NCBI GenBank assembly: GCA_903632075.3
Contig: CAHIKZ030000843.1
Span: 84,501-148,500, forward strand
Direction: 5' to 3'
DNA: 64,000 bases
Source: Acanthosepion pharaonis
Lineage: Eukaryota > Mollusca > Cephalopoda > Sepiida > Sepiidae
The position numbers and the translations under genes were made by a program. Below the pieces are notes generated by a model. That model had not been told where the DNA came from. It saw nothing but the letters and a program-made list of their open reading frames with translations, and made no database searches. Positions within the stretch are counted from its first letter, which is position 1, and the number at the start of each line of letters is the position of its first letter. Below, piece after piece: positions 22,990 through 33,707 of this stretch.

Positions 22990-23391
22990 TTTCTGTTGAG
23001 TTGAACAATTAAATAGGTCAATGTATGATACTTACCCCCTCCTCCTCAATATTAAGTATTGTAATAAAAATAAAAATGAATTTTAAAAATCTTCCTTCCC
23101 TTTTTAAAATCGACATTGTCTCTCAACTATTCCTCACAACCCTGTCAACTTTTATATGTTTAATACTACCGATCAAAAGTTAAATTTTAAATTCATTTTT
23201 CGTTTCACCTTTGAAAGTTAAATCTGAAGATGCTGAGAAAAAATAAAATTCTATGGTGAAATAAATTTGAACAAATGGAGCCTTAAAGTGGTCTATTTTA
23301 CTTAAATTATTCGCTGTGAATTAACATTGAACTCTCAGGATTTCAACCTCCTTGGGATTATCCATACGGATTACCAACATTATCGTTACTT

Positions 23392-23395
<4 letters not shown>
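22990..23395. other. Unannotated AT-rich DNA
   Basis: No gene recognised. Confidence 0.4.
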
Positions 23396-23597
<202 letters not shown>

Positions 23598-23789
23598 TAA
23601 TATTAGTGGAAAATATACATACATATGCAAAATATATAAATACCCATACATGTATATTTTCAGAAAAAAATTCAAGAGGAAGAATCCAGGTAGATCTCAA
23701 TGTCTAGGACAGAGTAAGGATATAATAAAAATTCCATGGCGATTTAAACACTAATAGTGTTTCCATGGTATATAATTATATATCCATTG

Positions 23790-23791
<2 letters not shown>

Positions 23792-23824
<33 letters not shown>
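23792..23824. repeat. (TA)n microsatellite
   Basis: TA run abutting the second direct repeat copy. Confidence 0.95.
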
Positions 23825-23828
<4 letters not shown>

Positions 23829-24108
23829 AGTAGTTAGCACCCATTCAGCACTCTACCAGATGGCCTTGCCCATAGTCTTAAATAGTCTACGATTAGGGAG
23901 TACAAGAGTTGATTAATGTTGATTAACAACTTGATACTAAGCTGATTAATATTTGGACTGATCTTACTTCGTTTGGCTATACAGCATTTGACCCTCATCT
24001 ATTCCTTGTCTTGTTAATTGTTTTGTAACTTATTGTTCTGTGTTTTTTCTATCTATCCGTTAGCACCGGATACTGGTGCGGAATAAATATATTAAGCACT
24101 CATTCTTC
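23825..24108 (+). repeat. Dispersed repeat, direct copy 2
   Basis: TAGAGTAGTTAGCACCCATT and CACTCTACCAGATGGCC match copy 1 at 22640. It ends with GGAATAAATATATTAAGC, which includes a polyadenylation-like AATAAA. Confidence 0.7.
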
Positions 24109-24439
24109 TATGTGTACGTTCACCCCGTCGATACAACATAGTGTCATTTTTATTTTTTGCATAATTTAGACGACAATTTATGCAACACACACTGTATGTA
24201 TTTATATGCCGACAATTATTTACTCCTCCTTTAATATTAAGTGTAGTATGTTGGATAACCCCGAACTGGAAGCTGTTCTCAAAAGTAACCTTCAATTTGT
24301 TTCTAACTGGGAAATTAGCCAAGACGTGGCACGTTAATTTAAATGCCTACAACGCCATATTGTTCCCTTTTAATTTACATCAAGGGAAAACAAATGTTGA
24401 AACACTGCTGCTAATTGAAATTACTTTATTTAGATTTTT
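24109..24439. other. Unannotated DNA
   Basis: Overlapping frames of 76 and 92 residues on opposite strands lack recognised domains. Confidence 0.4.
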
Positions 24440-24560
24440 AACCCATGTAAATATTTGAATTATCTATTAAGAACTCTCAAGTGAACACTTCAAAATGAAA
24501 AGTAAATTCATCTACGAACCCTTTATCTTGCTGTCACGCTTAAGCTCCTTTGTTTGTCAT
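24440..24560 (+). repeat. Dispersed repeat Z, sense copy
   Basis: It aligns with the reverse complement of 26285-26420: AACTCTCAAGTGAACACTTC/AGCTCTCAAGTGAACCCTTC and TTGCTGTCACGC are shared. Class unknown. Confidence 0.65.
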
Positions 24561-24577
24561 TTTGTTTTTCTTACAGG

Positions 24578-24691
24578 GACTGCAACTCATTAAGACCATC
24601 CTGTCACACTTGGCTCTCTCAAATGCTTCAGCAGGAGCAACATCAGTATGAATGAGAAGCAGCAAGCGATGAAGTCCAAGCGTCAAAACAA
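24578..24691 (+). other. Speculative exon-like segment
   Basis: A pyrimidine-rich stretch ending TTTTTCTTACAG precedes a block of balanced composition that ends CAAAACAAG|GTGATG. An ATG at about 24647 opens the short frame MNEKQQAMKSKRQNK, which stays open past the putative donor to a stop near 24748. The acceptor is good, but the donor is poor (GTGATG) and the upstream part lies in repeat Z. This may be a chance splice-like pattern. Confidence 0.15.
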
Positions 24692-25008
24692 GGTGATGGT
24701 GGGTACCGACTCAGATTCATGGAAACAGTACGAGCAAATCTGAGCACTACTGAACAATTTATTTCTTAGATTAAAGAAATTGTTCATTTCAAAATTCACT
24801 GTAGGTTACCTGTATCGATAGAACCCTGAAGCAAACCGGATGGGACAACGGCCGAAACATAATGAGTACATTATCAAAGGTGAGTATATTAATCCGAATT
24901 TAATTAAATGTAAACGTGCCTCTACCGGAAAATGGGTAGCCAATAGAAATAATGTTTAAGCGATAAAATCTGTCGTAAAATAAATGAAAAAATTCATTAC
25001 TTCTTCAG

Positions 25009-25011
<3 letters not shown>
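24692..25011. other. Unannotated DNA with ACAACGGCCGAAAC motif
   Basis: Bases 24845-24858 carry ACAACGGCCGAAAC, which recurs at 60146-60159 and, in part and inverted, at 12090-12100. No gene recognised. Confidence 0.4.

Positions 25012-25046
<35 letters not shown>
25012..25046. repeat. (TA)n microsatellite
   Basis: TA run. The following 275 bp to 25321 hold nothing recognised. Confidence 0.95.
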
Positions 25047-25049
<3 letters not shown>

Positions 25050-25321
25050 GAAATATAATTTTAAGTGTTGTTCATGATGACGGTCGTCTTTGAGTATAGA
25101 ATCCAGAGGTTAGCAGTGAATATTTCGAAGACAGTAGCAGAGCGTAGTTATTCCTTCTGTTTCTCTTCGCCTGACAAGCTGGCGCTGGACATTCGGATAG
25201 AGTAAACAAAATGGCCGCCTTTATACACGACGGATTGAATATTCTACGTCTTCTGATTGGTTAGCCTTCTTAGTCAAGTCATTTGGGCTAGCTCACTAGT
25301 TACATAATGTATCCAAAAATT

Positions 25322-25460
25322 GTAACATTAAGGTGTGCTATATTTATGAGATAAAATGCTCAATATCAGAAATAGAGCATATGTAAATATAAAAGTGAAC
25401 ATTGAAGTAAACACTTAGAGGCGACAGCCTGTTTCATGCTAGACGCAATCGTCGGTCCGC
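25322..25460 (+). repeat. Hairpin repeat family Y, copy 2
   Basis: TAAGGTGTGCTATATTTATG, GCTCAATATCAGAAATAGAG, AAAAGTGAACATTGAAGT and GCGACAGCCTGTTTCATGCT follow in order, then GACGCAATCGTC. The second hairpin arm is missing and the copy runs into (GA)n. Confidence 0.8.
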
Positions 25461-25476
25461 CTGAGAATTCTAATAG

Positions 25477-25485
25477 AGAGAGAAA

Positions 25486-25533
<48 letters not shown>
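25477..25533. repeat. (GA)n microsatellite
   Basis: GA run with a few interruptions, followed by a short TAGC-rich stretch (25552-25590). Confidence 0.95.
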
Positions 25534-25535
<2 letters not shown>

Positions 25536-25842
25536 TACTAATGGACTGAAATAGCTAGCTAGCTATCTAGCTAGCTTGCTAGATAGGTATATAAAAATAG
25601 TTTTAACATAGAAATCTCTACTCTGATGTGTTTATCAGTTTTAGGCCTCAGTGTGATCTTCAGACAAAGATCGCTTTGAGGCATCATACTGATAGTCATC
25701 TTGATTATTCATCATTTTCTTTCCTTGTTCGTGGTTTTCTCTTGTCTAAGGTGTTAGAACTTGTGGCTGGCAAGATGTCTGTTCGTCACACCAACATAGT
25801 TGATTTTTCTTTAGTATATATATTTAGTATAGATACTTGACT

Positions 25843-25845
<3 letters not shown>
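25534..25845. other. Unannotated DNA
   Basis: The 70-residue frame at 25628-25840 has no recognised motif. Confidence 0.4.

Positions 25846-25906
<61 letters not shown>
25846..25906. repeat. (TA)n microsatellite
   Basis: Uninterrupted TA run. Confidence 0.95.
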
Positions 25907-25908
<2 letters not shown>

Positions 25909-26175
25909 TGTCAAATACAGATCAAATATGGATCAGAATCCGACATGATGATAAAATAAAACAACGAGGAAACGTATATCAATCTAAATTGTTTCACTTT
26001 TATTAAAACTTCATCAGATATTGAGATAAAACAGACAAAAAAAACACTGGTATTTTCAATTTTGTTGGGATCTGATTTCATTGATCAGTCAATCGCGTGC
26101 AATAAAACCGGAGATAATTCTATATGTATGTAAGTTTGTGAATATTCTTGTGTCTAAGCGAGCATCGAATGGTAA

Positions 26176-26177
26176 TA

Positions 26178-26223
<46 letters not shown>
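26176..26223. repeat. (TA)n microsatellite
   Basis: TA run with one TG interruption. The 269 bp before it hold nothing recognised. Confidence 0.95.
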
Positions 26224-26227
<4 letters not shown>

Positions 26228-26284
26228 TGAGTCATGTGATAACAATAATCAGTAGAAAATAATTAGCGAATAAAAGGCGAAAAT

Positions 26285-26420
26285 GACGCGGCAAGCGAAG
26301 GAGGTCTGGCGTGACAGCAAAACAATGTGATCGTTGATTAAATTAAGCTTACATTTTGAAGGGTTCACTTGAGAGCTCTTAAAAGCTAATTAAAATAGTT
26401 ACATACGTTAAAAATCAAAA
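26285..26420 (-). repeat. Dispersed repeat Z, inverted copy
   Basis: Inverted partner of 24440-24560, about 1.8 kb away. Confidence 0.65.
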
Positions 26421-26590
26421 TTAATTTCGAATTGCTTCGCTATTTACGCCTGATCTTTGTCATCTCATAAAGCACTGGGTAGCGAATTTTGTTATTATTG
26501 AATTAATAATATATTATATTTAGCCTTTGGCGTCTCTACAATTGGGCCCTCAGTTTATTTTATATTTTAAGCTTTTAGACTTTATCTTAC

Positions 26591-26596
26591 TATATA

Positions 26597-26660
<64 letters not shown>
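26591..26660. repeat. (TA)n microsatellite
   Basis: TA run with one TTA phase slip. Confidence 0.95.
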
Positions 26661-26664
<4 letters not shown>

Positions 26665-26684
26665 CAATTTATATTTTATATATG

Positions 26685-26856
26685 TACAGTGCTTGTTAGA
26701 AAGCGCTCAATATCAGTGATAGTCCTAACATATTTAATGGAATGGATATGAGTTTGTGACCGTCGGTTTTACGCCTATGCGATACCCAGGCAAACTCAGA
26801 TTTTGTCTGTGGATGGCATAAACATGAAACTGAGGATCACAATCTCATATCCATTC

Positions 26857-26861
<5 letters not shown>
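26685..26861 (+). repeat. Hairpin repeat family Y, copy 3
   Basis: The signature GTTAGAAAGCGCTCAATATC is followed by an inverted pair: left arm GAATGGATATGAGTTTGTGA (about 26740) and right arm TCACAATCTCATATCCATTC (about 26836). The loop is roughly 70 bp. (TA)n arrays flank both sides. Confidence 0.85.

Positions 26862-26946
<85 letters not shown>
26862..26946. repeat. (TA)n microsatellite
   Basis: About 85 bp of TA lying between a family Y hairpin and a SINE-A tail. Confidence 0.95.
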
Positions 26947-26948
<2 letters not shown>

Positions 26949-27165
26949 AAATGGACAAAGTCCGATAATTATTTTAAGACATTTTATGTTTATACATTCT
27001 TTTTATCGGTTCGAATCCTCTCGGAGGACGAATATTTTCTGTGAAAATTTCTCGCACATTCAGGCCGGTAAATGTTTTTAATAGTATTTATTATAAACAG
27101 CGCATTTACTTAAATATTTGTATGTATAAAAGAATGTATAAACATAAAAATGTCTTAATATATAT
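26947..27165 (+). mobile_element. SINE family A, fold-back copy
   Basis: A minus-strand tail end (GAAATGGACAAAGTCCGATA, about 26948-27005) is joined directly to a plus-strand unit. That unit starts at the B box (CGGTTCGAATCCTCTCGG) and runs through the palindromic tail to GTATAAACATAAAAATGTCT. The A box is missing. The outer 55 bp or so form an inverted repeat. Confidence 0.8.
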
Positions 27166-27195
27166 ATATATTTCTTTTTGTATGAATGATTCATG

Positions 27196-27254
<59 letters not shown>
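27166..27254. repeat. (TA)n microsatellites
   Basis: A short TA run ends near 27172 and a longer one spans 27200-27254. Confidence 0.9.
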
Positions 27255-27258
<4 letters not shown>

Positions 27259-27361
27259 ATAACTAATACATATTTTGTGATTGTAAGAAACCTTTTTGTA
27301 GCGTGTGAATATTGTACCAGTGTTTGGGGAACTAATAATGATTTTCTGATACAATACCTAC

Positions 27362-27515
27362 TATTTAATCCATACCTATGGAGAGAAAATGCGGATTCTT
27401 ATCTTTGTCAAACGTATTTTCTCGTAAGTTAATCTAACGAATCCGACGAGAATTCGAACTCGGTTCTCCGAATATTCATTCGGATCCCTTATCAACTACA
27501 CCAATGGTACGCACA
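27362..27515 (-). mobile_element. SINE family C, best copy
   Basis: In antisense the head reads TTGGTGTAGTTGATAAGGGA, the B box ACCGAGTTCGAATTCTCGTC, and the tail ends TCTCCATAGGTATGGATTAA. A- and B-box spacing fits a tRNA-derived pol III promoter. Confidence 0.75.
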
Positions 27516-27526
27516 CCCAATCTTAC

Positions 27527-27610
27527 AGCAGCCTGTACTCCCAAGAGGTCACTCACCTAAGAAATGACCAGGCTCGACGTTGCTTAACTTCGATGGGATA
27601 TGGCCGTAAG
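27527..27610 (-). pseudogene. 5S rRNA-derived fragment
   Basis: In antisense it reads TACGGCCATAT, then CATCGAAGTTAAGCAACGTC, GAGCCTGGTCA, and a decayed GGTGACC..GGGAGTAC end. It matches the order of blocks in eukaryotic 5S rRNA with about 30 nt missing between the 5' arm and the GAAGTTAAGCAACG block. It could be a 5S pseudogene or the head of a 5S-derived (SINE3-type) element. It abuts a CT/GT microsatellite. Confidence 0.75.
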
Positions 27611-27647
<37 letters not shown>

Positions 27648-27680
27648 TCTGTGTGTGTGTGTGTGTGTGTGAAAGGGAGA
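27608..27680. repeat. (CT)n(GT)n microsatellite
   Basis: CT run followed by interrupted GT repeats, then GA-rich DNA. Confidence 0.95.
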
Positions 27681-27732
27681 GAGAGTGAGAGAGTGGCTGA
27701 GATGTCCAGATATCAAGTCTGCGATAAATATA

Positions 27733-27856
27733 TGTAAATAGCATTATAAACATAGAGATAGATATTTAGATTGCGAGAGAGCATATTTTCTCCCTTTCTC
27801 TCTCGCAAGATCAAGAGGGAGGGAAGGAGAGTGAGAATGAGAGAGAAAGAGAGAGT

Positions 27857-27900
<44 letters not shown>

Positions 27901-27966
27901 ATCTTTTTTCTCCCTTTCTCTCTCGCAATCTAAATATCTATCTCTATGTTTATTATGCCATTTACA
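27733..27966. repeat. Inverted repeat enclosing a GA array
   Basis: Left arm 27733-27780 (TGTAAATAGCATTATAAACA, then AGATAGATATTTAGATTGCG) is complementary to right arm about 27918-27966 (CGCAATCTAAATATCTATCT, then TTATTATGCCATTTACA). Arms are about 48 bp with roughly two differences and enclose GA-rich DNA. Confidence 0.9.
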
Positions 27967-28071
27967 GATAAATAGGGAGGGAGGGAGGGAGGGAGAGAGT
28001 GAGAATGAGAGAGAAAGAGTGAGAGAGAGAGAGTGAGAATGAGAAAGAGAGAGAGAAAGAGAGAGAGAGAT
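27822..28071. repeat. GA-rich low-complexity tract
   Basis: (GA)n with GAGT, GAAT and GGGA variants, interrupted by the right arm of the inverted repeat. Confidence 0.9.
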
Positions 28072-28647
28072 GAGATAAAATCGCGTCGGTTCGGTTTCTT
28101 TTAATCATCCATATTCCTAGGAACCAGAATTTCGAATGCACCGAATTAATTCGGACGGACGTTTTCCTTTATCCGCGTTGAAATCTGTTTCTCAGCGTGA
28201 TGAATGTTTCATTTTGGCCATTGTGAACGCCAGACATTCTCATTTCAGCCTTAATAAGCTCTCTTCACGTCATCTGATCTCACTTTTCATCTATCGCCAC
28301 CAGGTGGCGCTGTCTTCAACACGCGCGAAACCTATCGTGCGGACCGCCATATTGAAATCTCTTCCCCCTCCTCGTAATTTTTCTTTTTCTCTCTACCTTC
28401 CACCTCTCCGAAATAAACTTTTCTCCTTATGACTATCTATTTTCCTCTTTCCGTGTTCATATCTTCTATATTTATGTTAAGGTCAGTGAAACAGATAGAG
28501 AAAATCTAGTTTCTATTCTGACTTAATGTTATTTTCACTATGGAGTGAAGACTTAAAGCGCGCATAATAGCCGATCGCTCTAATTCAATTCCCTTTTCTT
28601 TGGGCGACCTTTCTATCTTTCCTATTTTTTGTTGATTTGTCTCCGGC

Positions 28648-28649
<2 letters not shown>
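28072..28649. other. Higher-complexity DNA with CTCF- and YY1-like motifs
   Basis: Base composition is more even than in the neighbours and no repeat match was seen. The 98-residue frame at 28136-28432 has no recognised domain. A CTCF-like motif (28297-28311) and a YY1-like CCGCCATATTG (about 28347-28357) lie close together. Confidence 0.4.
28297..28311 (+). promoter_or_regulatory. CTCF-like motif
   Basis: CCACCAGGTGGCGCT agrees with the vertebrate/insect CTCF core CCASYAGRKGGCRST at every defined position. CTCF is widely conserved in bilaterians, but binding in this species is untested. Confidence 0.4.
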
Positions 28650-29518
<869 letters not shown>

Positions 29519-29519
<1 letters not shown>

Positions 29520-29980
29520 AGTGTATAACCCCTTTTAATTTTTGTCTATCTTTGTTCTAGAATTCTCTTTGAAGAAATGCCAAAGGTTATCCCACTTTTG
29601 TGTGCATTTGAAGAAACGGTTGGAATTCTTATTCACATCAAGTGCAACTTTCCATTTGCCTGAAATCTGCTTTTCTCATTATGGAATTTCTTTCTACCAT
29701 TCTGCATTTAAATTTGCAAAAAGATCTCAATTGTTACAATATTGAAATAGGAATCATGAGGCGTAAGTATGTTAAATGTAAGCCGGTCATGAGGCAAGAT
29801 AAACTTGAAATTTGCATATCAGTCTTTCTGACCACCACTATACAGCTGGTGTTCTTGTGCGTATTCACCAAGCACAGTTTGGCACAATGCCATCATATTG
29901 GAGTTTGCTTATAAGATCAATTGGCAATAATTTTCATGTATACTATCAAAAATCAAGTAGAAATAGTTGCAAGGCGTTAT
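29519..29980. other. Unannotated DNA
   Basis: Two overlapping plus-strand frames (67 and 90 residues) have no recognised motif. Confidence 0.4.
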
Positions 29981-30300
29981 TTACTTGACTCCCACGAGGT
30001 CAAGATGTGACACAAGGTCGTTTTTCGTGGGATTACTTGACTCCCACGGGGTCAAGACGTGACACAAGGTCGTTTTTCGTGGGAAAACCCAAGCGTTTCC
30101 GCATAGGGTCACTTGTCAAAGATTGGTCATAACATGTCTAAGCTGATCAAGGCTTAGTCAATGTTTTGGTCATAACATGTCCAAGCTGGTCAAAGCTTAG
30201 TCAAGTTCTGGTCCAGATTGGACTTGGCTTGTCTTAGCAGGTCCTGATATGGTCCAAACTAGACGTTGCCATGGTCGCAACCCAACCCGAAGGCCCGGCT
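29981..30300 (-). repeat. GC-rich phased repeat, inverted relative
   Basis: A 52-bp tandem pair (29981-30032 and 30033-30084) contains GACACAAGGTCGTTTTTCGT, the reverse complement of the CGACCTTGTGTCAC blocks at 16683-16895. Downstream, GTC recurs at close to 10-bp spacing through about 30260 (TAACATGTCCAAGCTGGTCA, then AAGCTTAGTCAAGTTCTGGT). Confidence 0.75.
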
Positions 30301-30369
30301 GCTCCCCTGGCCGGCTGCAAGGCAGGTACCATTGAAGATATTACCTAGTTCAGACTCGAGTCTATATTA

Positions 30370-30415
30370 ATGATTTTTACGGCTTATCAACACTTTATGG
30401 GTTATTACGGTTTGT
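30370..30415 (+). repeat. Family X head fragment
   Basis: TTTTTACGGCTTATCAACAC followed by GGGTTATTACGG matches only the first 40 bp of family X. Confidence 0.5.
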
Positions 30416-30424
30416 AAAAGGTCA

Positions 30425-30710
30425 CTTGCAGTACCCATTTTCCAAACCCGTTTGTTCCTCGTGCATTGGATACTGCTGTCATATATGGTTTGGTGCTCCT
30501 CCTATATATTTCGAAAATCTTGATAAAATTCAAATAAGAATCTGCAATGTAATCAATCCTGACCTGGCATCACGTCTTCAGTCAGTTTCTCATTGTCGTG
30601 ACGTGGCTTATCTCTGTCTTTTCTACAAGTCTTTTCATTGGAATTTTTCTGATGAGCTTTCCTCCTTGTCGCTTCTACTGCATGGATTTAAGCGTGTTAA
30701 TAAATTATCA
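30425..30710 (+). pseudogene. LINE family A C-terminal fragment
   Basis: The open frame gives CCHIWFGAPPIYFENLDKIQ, then ICNVINPDLASRLQSVSHCR and LSSLSLLLHGFKRVNKLS. This is the post-reverse-transcriptase region also found at 36790-37040 and 58168. The frame is intact but fused at about 30711 to an unrelated transposase fragment. Confidence 0.85.
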
Positions 30711-30960
30711 ACTAAAGGGTGTCCAGTAAATAGCGGCAAATTTATTCTTCAAGAAAATATACCAGCTCTAATTGGCTCATCTCAGTGGCCCTCTAAAAGT
30801 CCAAATCTGAATGTTATGCATTACGGTATCTGAGGTATCTGGGGTACGCCCCTAACTCACTTGCAAAACCGTCGTTGTGACATCGTCGATATTGATTCAT
30901 TGAAGTGGATGTCTTTGTCTATAATCAATTCACCAAACTTTTTGTTACATGACAAAAAAG
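30711..30960 (+). pseudogene. Mariner-type transposase fragment fused to the LINE
   Basis: Continuing in the same frame: LQENIPALIGSSQWPSKSPN, then LNVMHYGI. Related transposases read SPDLNVMDYGIWG, with D as the last catalytic residue. Here it is H and the preceding D is N. A stop at 30831 precedes a short continuation in another frame. The 135-residue frame at 30426-30833 is therefore a LINE-transposase chimera. Confidence 0.75.
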
Positions 30961-31944
30961 GGGCCTGTCACGAACTTCAAATAGAGACCGTTTACTTGCC
31001 TATCTCGCTAAGCATTGTTATAAGAGAGGTGGTAACCTTTTAATTATTCAGGACCTGTGTAGTCATGGCTCTCCACAACATTCTATCTCTTGTAGCCCTT
31101 AGCAAAATGAGTTCCTTTGCTCAGTTTCTACTCCTTGTTCTGTCATCCGTTCATATAAACTAGTAAAGTTAGTAGCCCGCTAACTTGCCATGTCTCTTTC
31201 CCTTTCGTTATGACCTGTGGGTGACAAATTCCCTAAGTCCTCTTTTTTCATTATATGCTCACAAAAATCTCAAATGACTCTGTTGGTTCCATTCCCCTTG
31301 AGACTTCGTCGTTGCTAAAATGCTGCGTATTCCTGCAGAACCGCATTTTTCTTGCCTTTTCTGTGAGGAGATTGTCGAGCATTAAATTTCTCTCGACACT
31401 ATCCGAAAAGCTACTGTCTTCTGCTTACCACGCTTACAACTATGTGTTGAACATTCAGGTAAACATTTTGAAAATCTACGATGTTCAGTTTGTGCATTAA
31501 TCATGATAGCAAAATATCAAGAGTATTGATATTACATAACAGTTTAGAACGCGTTTCTTTGTTTCTAATGTGATTTTCCGGCTTCTTCGTACTTTGATTT
31601 TTTTTTTCTATTCGAATGTGTGTTCGGATTTTGATGAAGCATCATCCTTTTCACGTTAAACTATTTCCCAGATGTTTCAACTTCTCTAATTGTCCGATGC
31701 TGTAGTCCGATACTTGGGCTTATTTTTGCTGACCATCATGCATTGCATCCTCATAAGGTCCATGGTTAGTACTTTCTTCCCGTTTTCCTTGACTGTCTTA
31801 TCTAGGACGTTCCTTCCTTCCTTTTTCCCTCTTGTCGATAGTGAAGGGTATTTAAACTGATGTACTGCAAATATGTCATAGAACAGAAAACTGGTTGGTT
31901 TTGCCCTCAACCATTGACGAGAATAGAGGGGAATGTGCGGATGT
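30961..31944. other. Unannotated DNA
   Basis: Frames of 60-104 residues lack recognised domains. Some sequence up to about 31050 may be further transposon C-terminus. Confidence 0.35.
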
Positions 31945-32060
31945 GCGGGTGGTGTAAAGGATAGCGAACTCGGAATGAGAATTCGGAAAGTCGAGTTCAA
32001 ATTCCAGTTGGTTTAGTTACATCCACTTACGAGCAAAAAATCTACGAAAAGGTACGAATC
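31945..32060 (+). mobile_element. SINE family C, sense copy
   Basis: GGGTGGTGTAAAGGATAGCG as head, GTCGAGTTCAAATTCCAGTT as B-box region, and TTACGAGCAAAAAATCTACG then GAATCAGCCTCCTCTC as the shared tail. Confidence 0.7.
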
Positions 32061-32189
32061 AGCCTCCTCTCAATCAGCAATGTGTTAATTAGGACTTGTA
32101 CCTGGACAAAAATTTTCAAAAAATTACTAATAAATAAAAAACAGTTATAACTTAAGAGACCTCATCCTCAAATACATCTCTCTCCCCAA

Positions 32190-32209
32190 CTCTCTCTCCT
32201 CTCCCTCTT

Positions 32210-32292
<83 letters not shown>

Positions 32293-32305
32293 CTCTATAT
32301 ATATA
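32190..32305. repeat. (CT)n(TA)n(TG)n microsatellite
   Basis: Compound run ending in a TA that serves as the flank of the next element. Confidence 0.95.
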
Positions 32306-32712
32306 CACTGCGTGCCAAATTATTATCGAGATAACTTTTTTTCTAATATTTCAAAAACCGTCTAATCAATTCACACAAATTTTTCACACAATGTTGGCAA
32401 TACGGACCTGCGCAATCACTGGAATTTTCATATTGATCTGCGCAATGTAAACAAACTGGCGCTATATTTGTTATCAGCACGGTGATTTGAACGTGCCAAA
32501 TTATTAGAAAAGTGTAAGAATTTAGTGAAAAGATGGGCCGTAAAAGCAGTTTAACTGATGCTGAAAAGAAAACTATCATCTCAGAACTCTCAAAAGGTAA
32601 ATCTACCCTAGAAATTTCTAAAATGATAGGGAGGTGTCATCAAACAGTGAAAAAGTTCCCCGACGACCCTACATAAGTACTCCCTATCATCTCGATAATA
32701 ATTTGGTACGCA

Positions 32713-32713
<1 letters not shown>
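32306..32713 (+). mobile_element. Tc1-like deletion derivative (MITE)
   Basis: Terminal repeats CACTGCGTGCCAAATTATTA and, at the right, TAATTTGGTACGCAGT preceded by CTCGATAA; about 28 bp, both abutting (TA)n. The interior at 32534-32677 encodes an intact helix-turn-helix N-terminus, MGRKSSLTDAEKKTIISELS then KGKSTLEISKMIGRCHQTVK. The rest of the transposase is absent. At 408 bp it is a short non-autonomous copy that retains the DNA-binding domain. Confidence 0.9.

Positions 32714-32764
<51 letters not shown>
32714..32764. repeat. (TA)n microsatellite
   Basis: TA run directly after the MITE right end. Confidence 0.95.
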
Positions 32765-32768
<4 letters not shown>

Positions 32769-33248
32769 TTTTAAAAAAAATTATAACATAAATATGTTAT
32801 AAAATCATTACAAAAATAGCCATTTTGTTTCAACACACTCTGTGTCTTATCAAGTGATGATGTTGAAAATAAAATAAATGGTTTTAAATGTTTCAGATTA
32901 ATTAACGATCCTACACTAGGAAACATTGTTACAAAGCTAGAATAACCAATCAAAAACCAAGTATAGAAAGATTCAAAAAAGCTTGACAACGAAATCATGT
33001 TATAATAGCTATTCAGATCTTTAAAATACGTGTAATATTAAAAATAATTTATACTAACCAATAATTATAAAATTATATGATAAAATTTAATATTAAAATT
33101 AAAAACTGGCAATTTTAAAATCCAAATTTAATCACTATTAAGTTTAAAAACTACAAAATTATTGAGAAAAGAAAAAATATATGTCTTTATTCAATTCATT
33201 TCTTTATTGAAATTACGTTCGACAAGACGCTACAATATATCCGATCAT
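32765..33248. other. Unannotated AT-rich DNA
   Basis: A 75-residue antisense frame lacks recognised motifs. Confidence 0.4.
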
Positions 33249-33261
33249 ATATATATATATA

Positions 33262-33690
33262 TGGAATGATTAAGTCCGACAATTATTTAATATATTTTCT
33301 GTTTATACGTTATTTTTATATGTACGATTTATTTTAAGTAAATGCCATGTTTTTTTGTTTTTTTTTAATTAAACGGTATTAATTACATTTACTGGCCTGA
33401 ATGTTCGACAATTTCTTTGCAAATATGCGTTCTCCAACCGGAATCGAAACTGTGTTTCTATACGTAAACCGTCATTTGAATGATTCAGCACATCAGGTCT
33501 AATGACGGTTTCCGTATAGGAATAGAAGTTCGATTCCTCTTGGAAAATACTTATTTTCTACGATATTTCTCGAACATTCAGGCCAGTAAATATATTAATA
33601 CTGTTAAATTAAAAGAACAAAACAAAGCATTTACTTAAAATAAATTGTATCTATGAAAATAACGTATAAACAGAAAATTAAATAATTCAT
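33262..33690. mobile_element. SINE family A, head-to-head inverted pair
   Basis: A minus-strand copy (33262-33475) and a plus-strand copy (about 33495-33690) face each other around a roughly 20-bp centre. Each keeps the B-box region (plus copy: GAAGTTCGATTCCTCTTGG) and tail but lacks the A box. The arms of about 195 bp make a long imperfect palindrome. Confidence 0.85.
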
Positions 33691-33707
33691 AACATATGTT
33701 GTCATTG

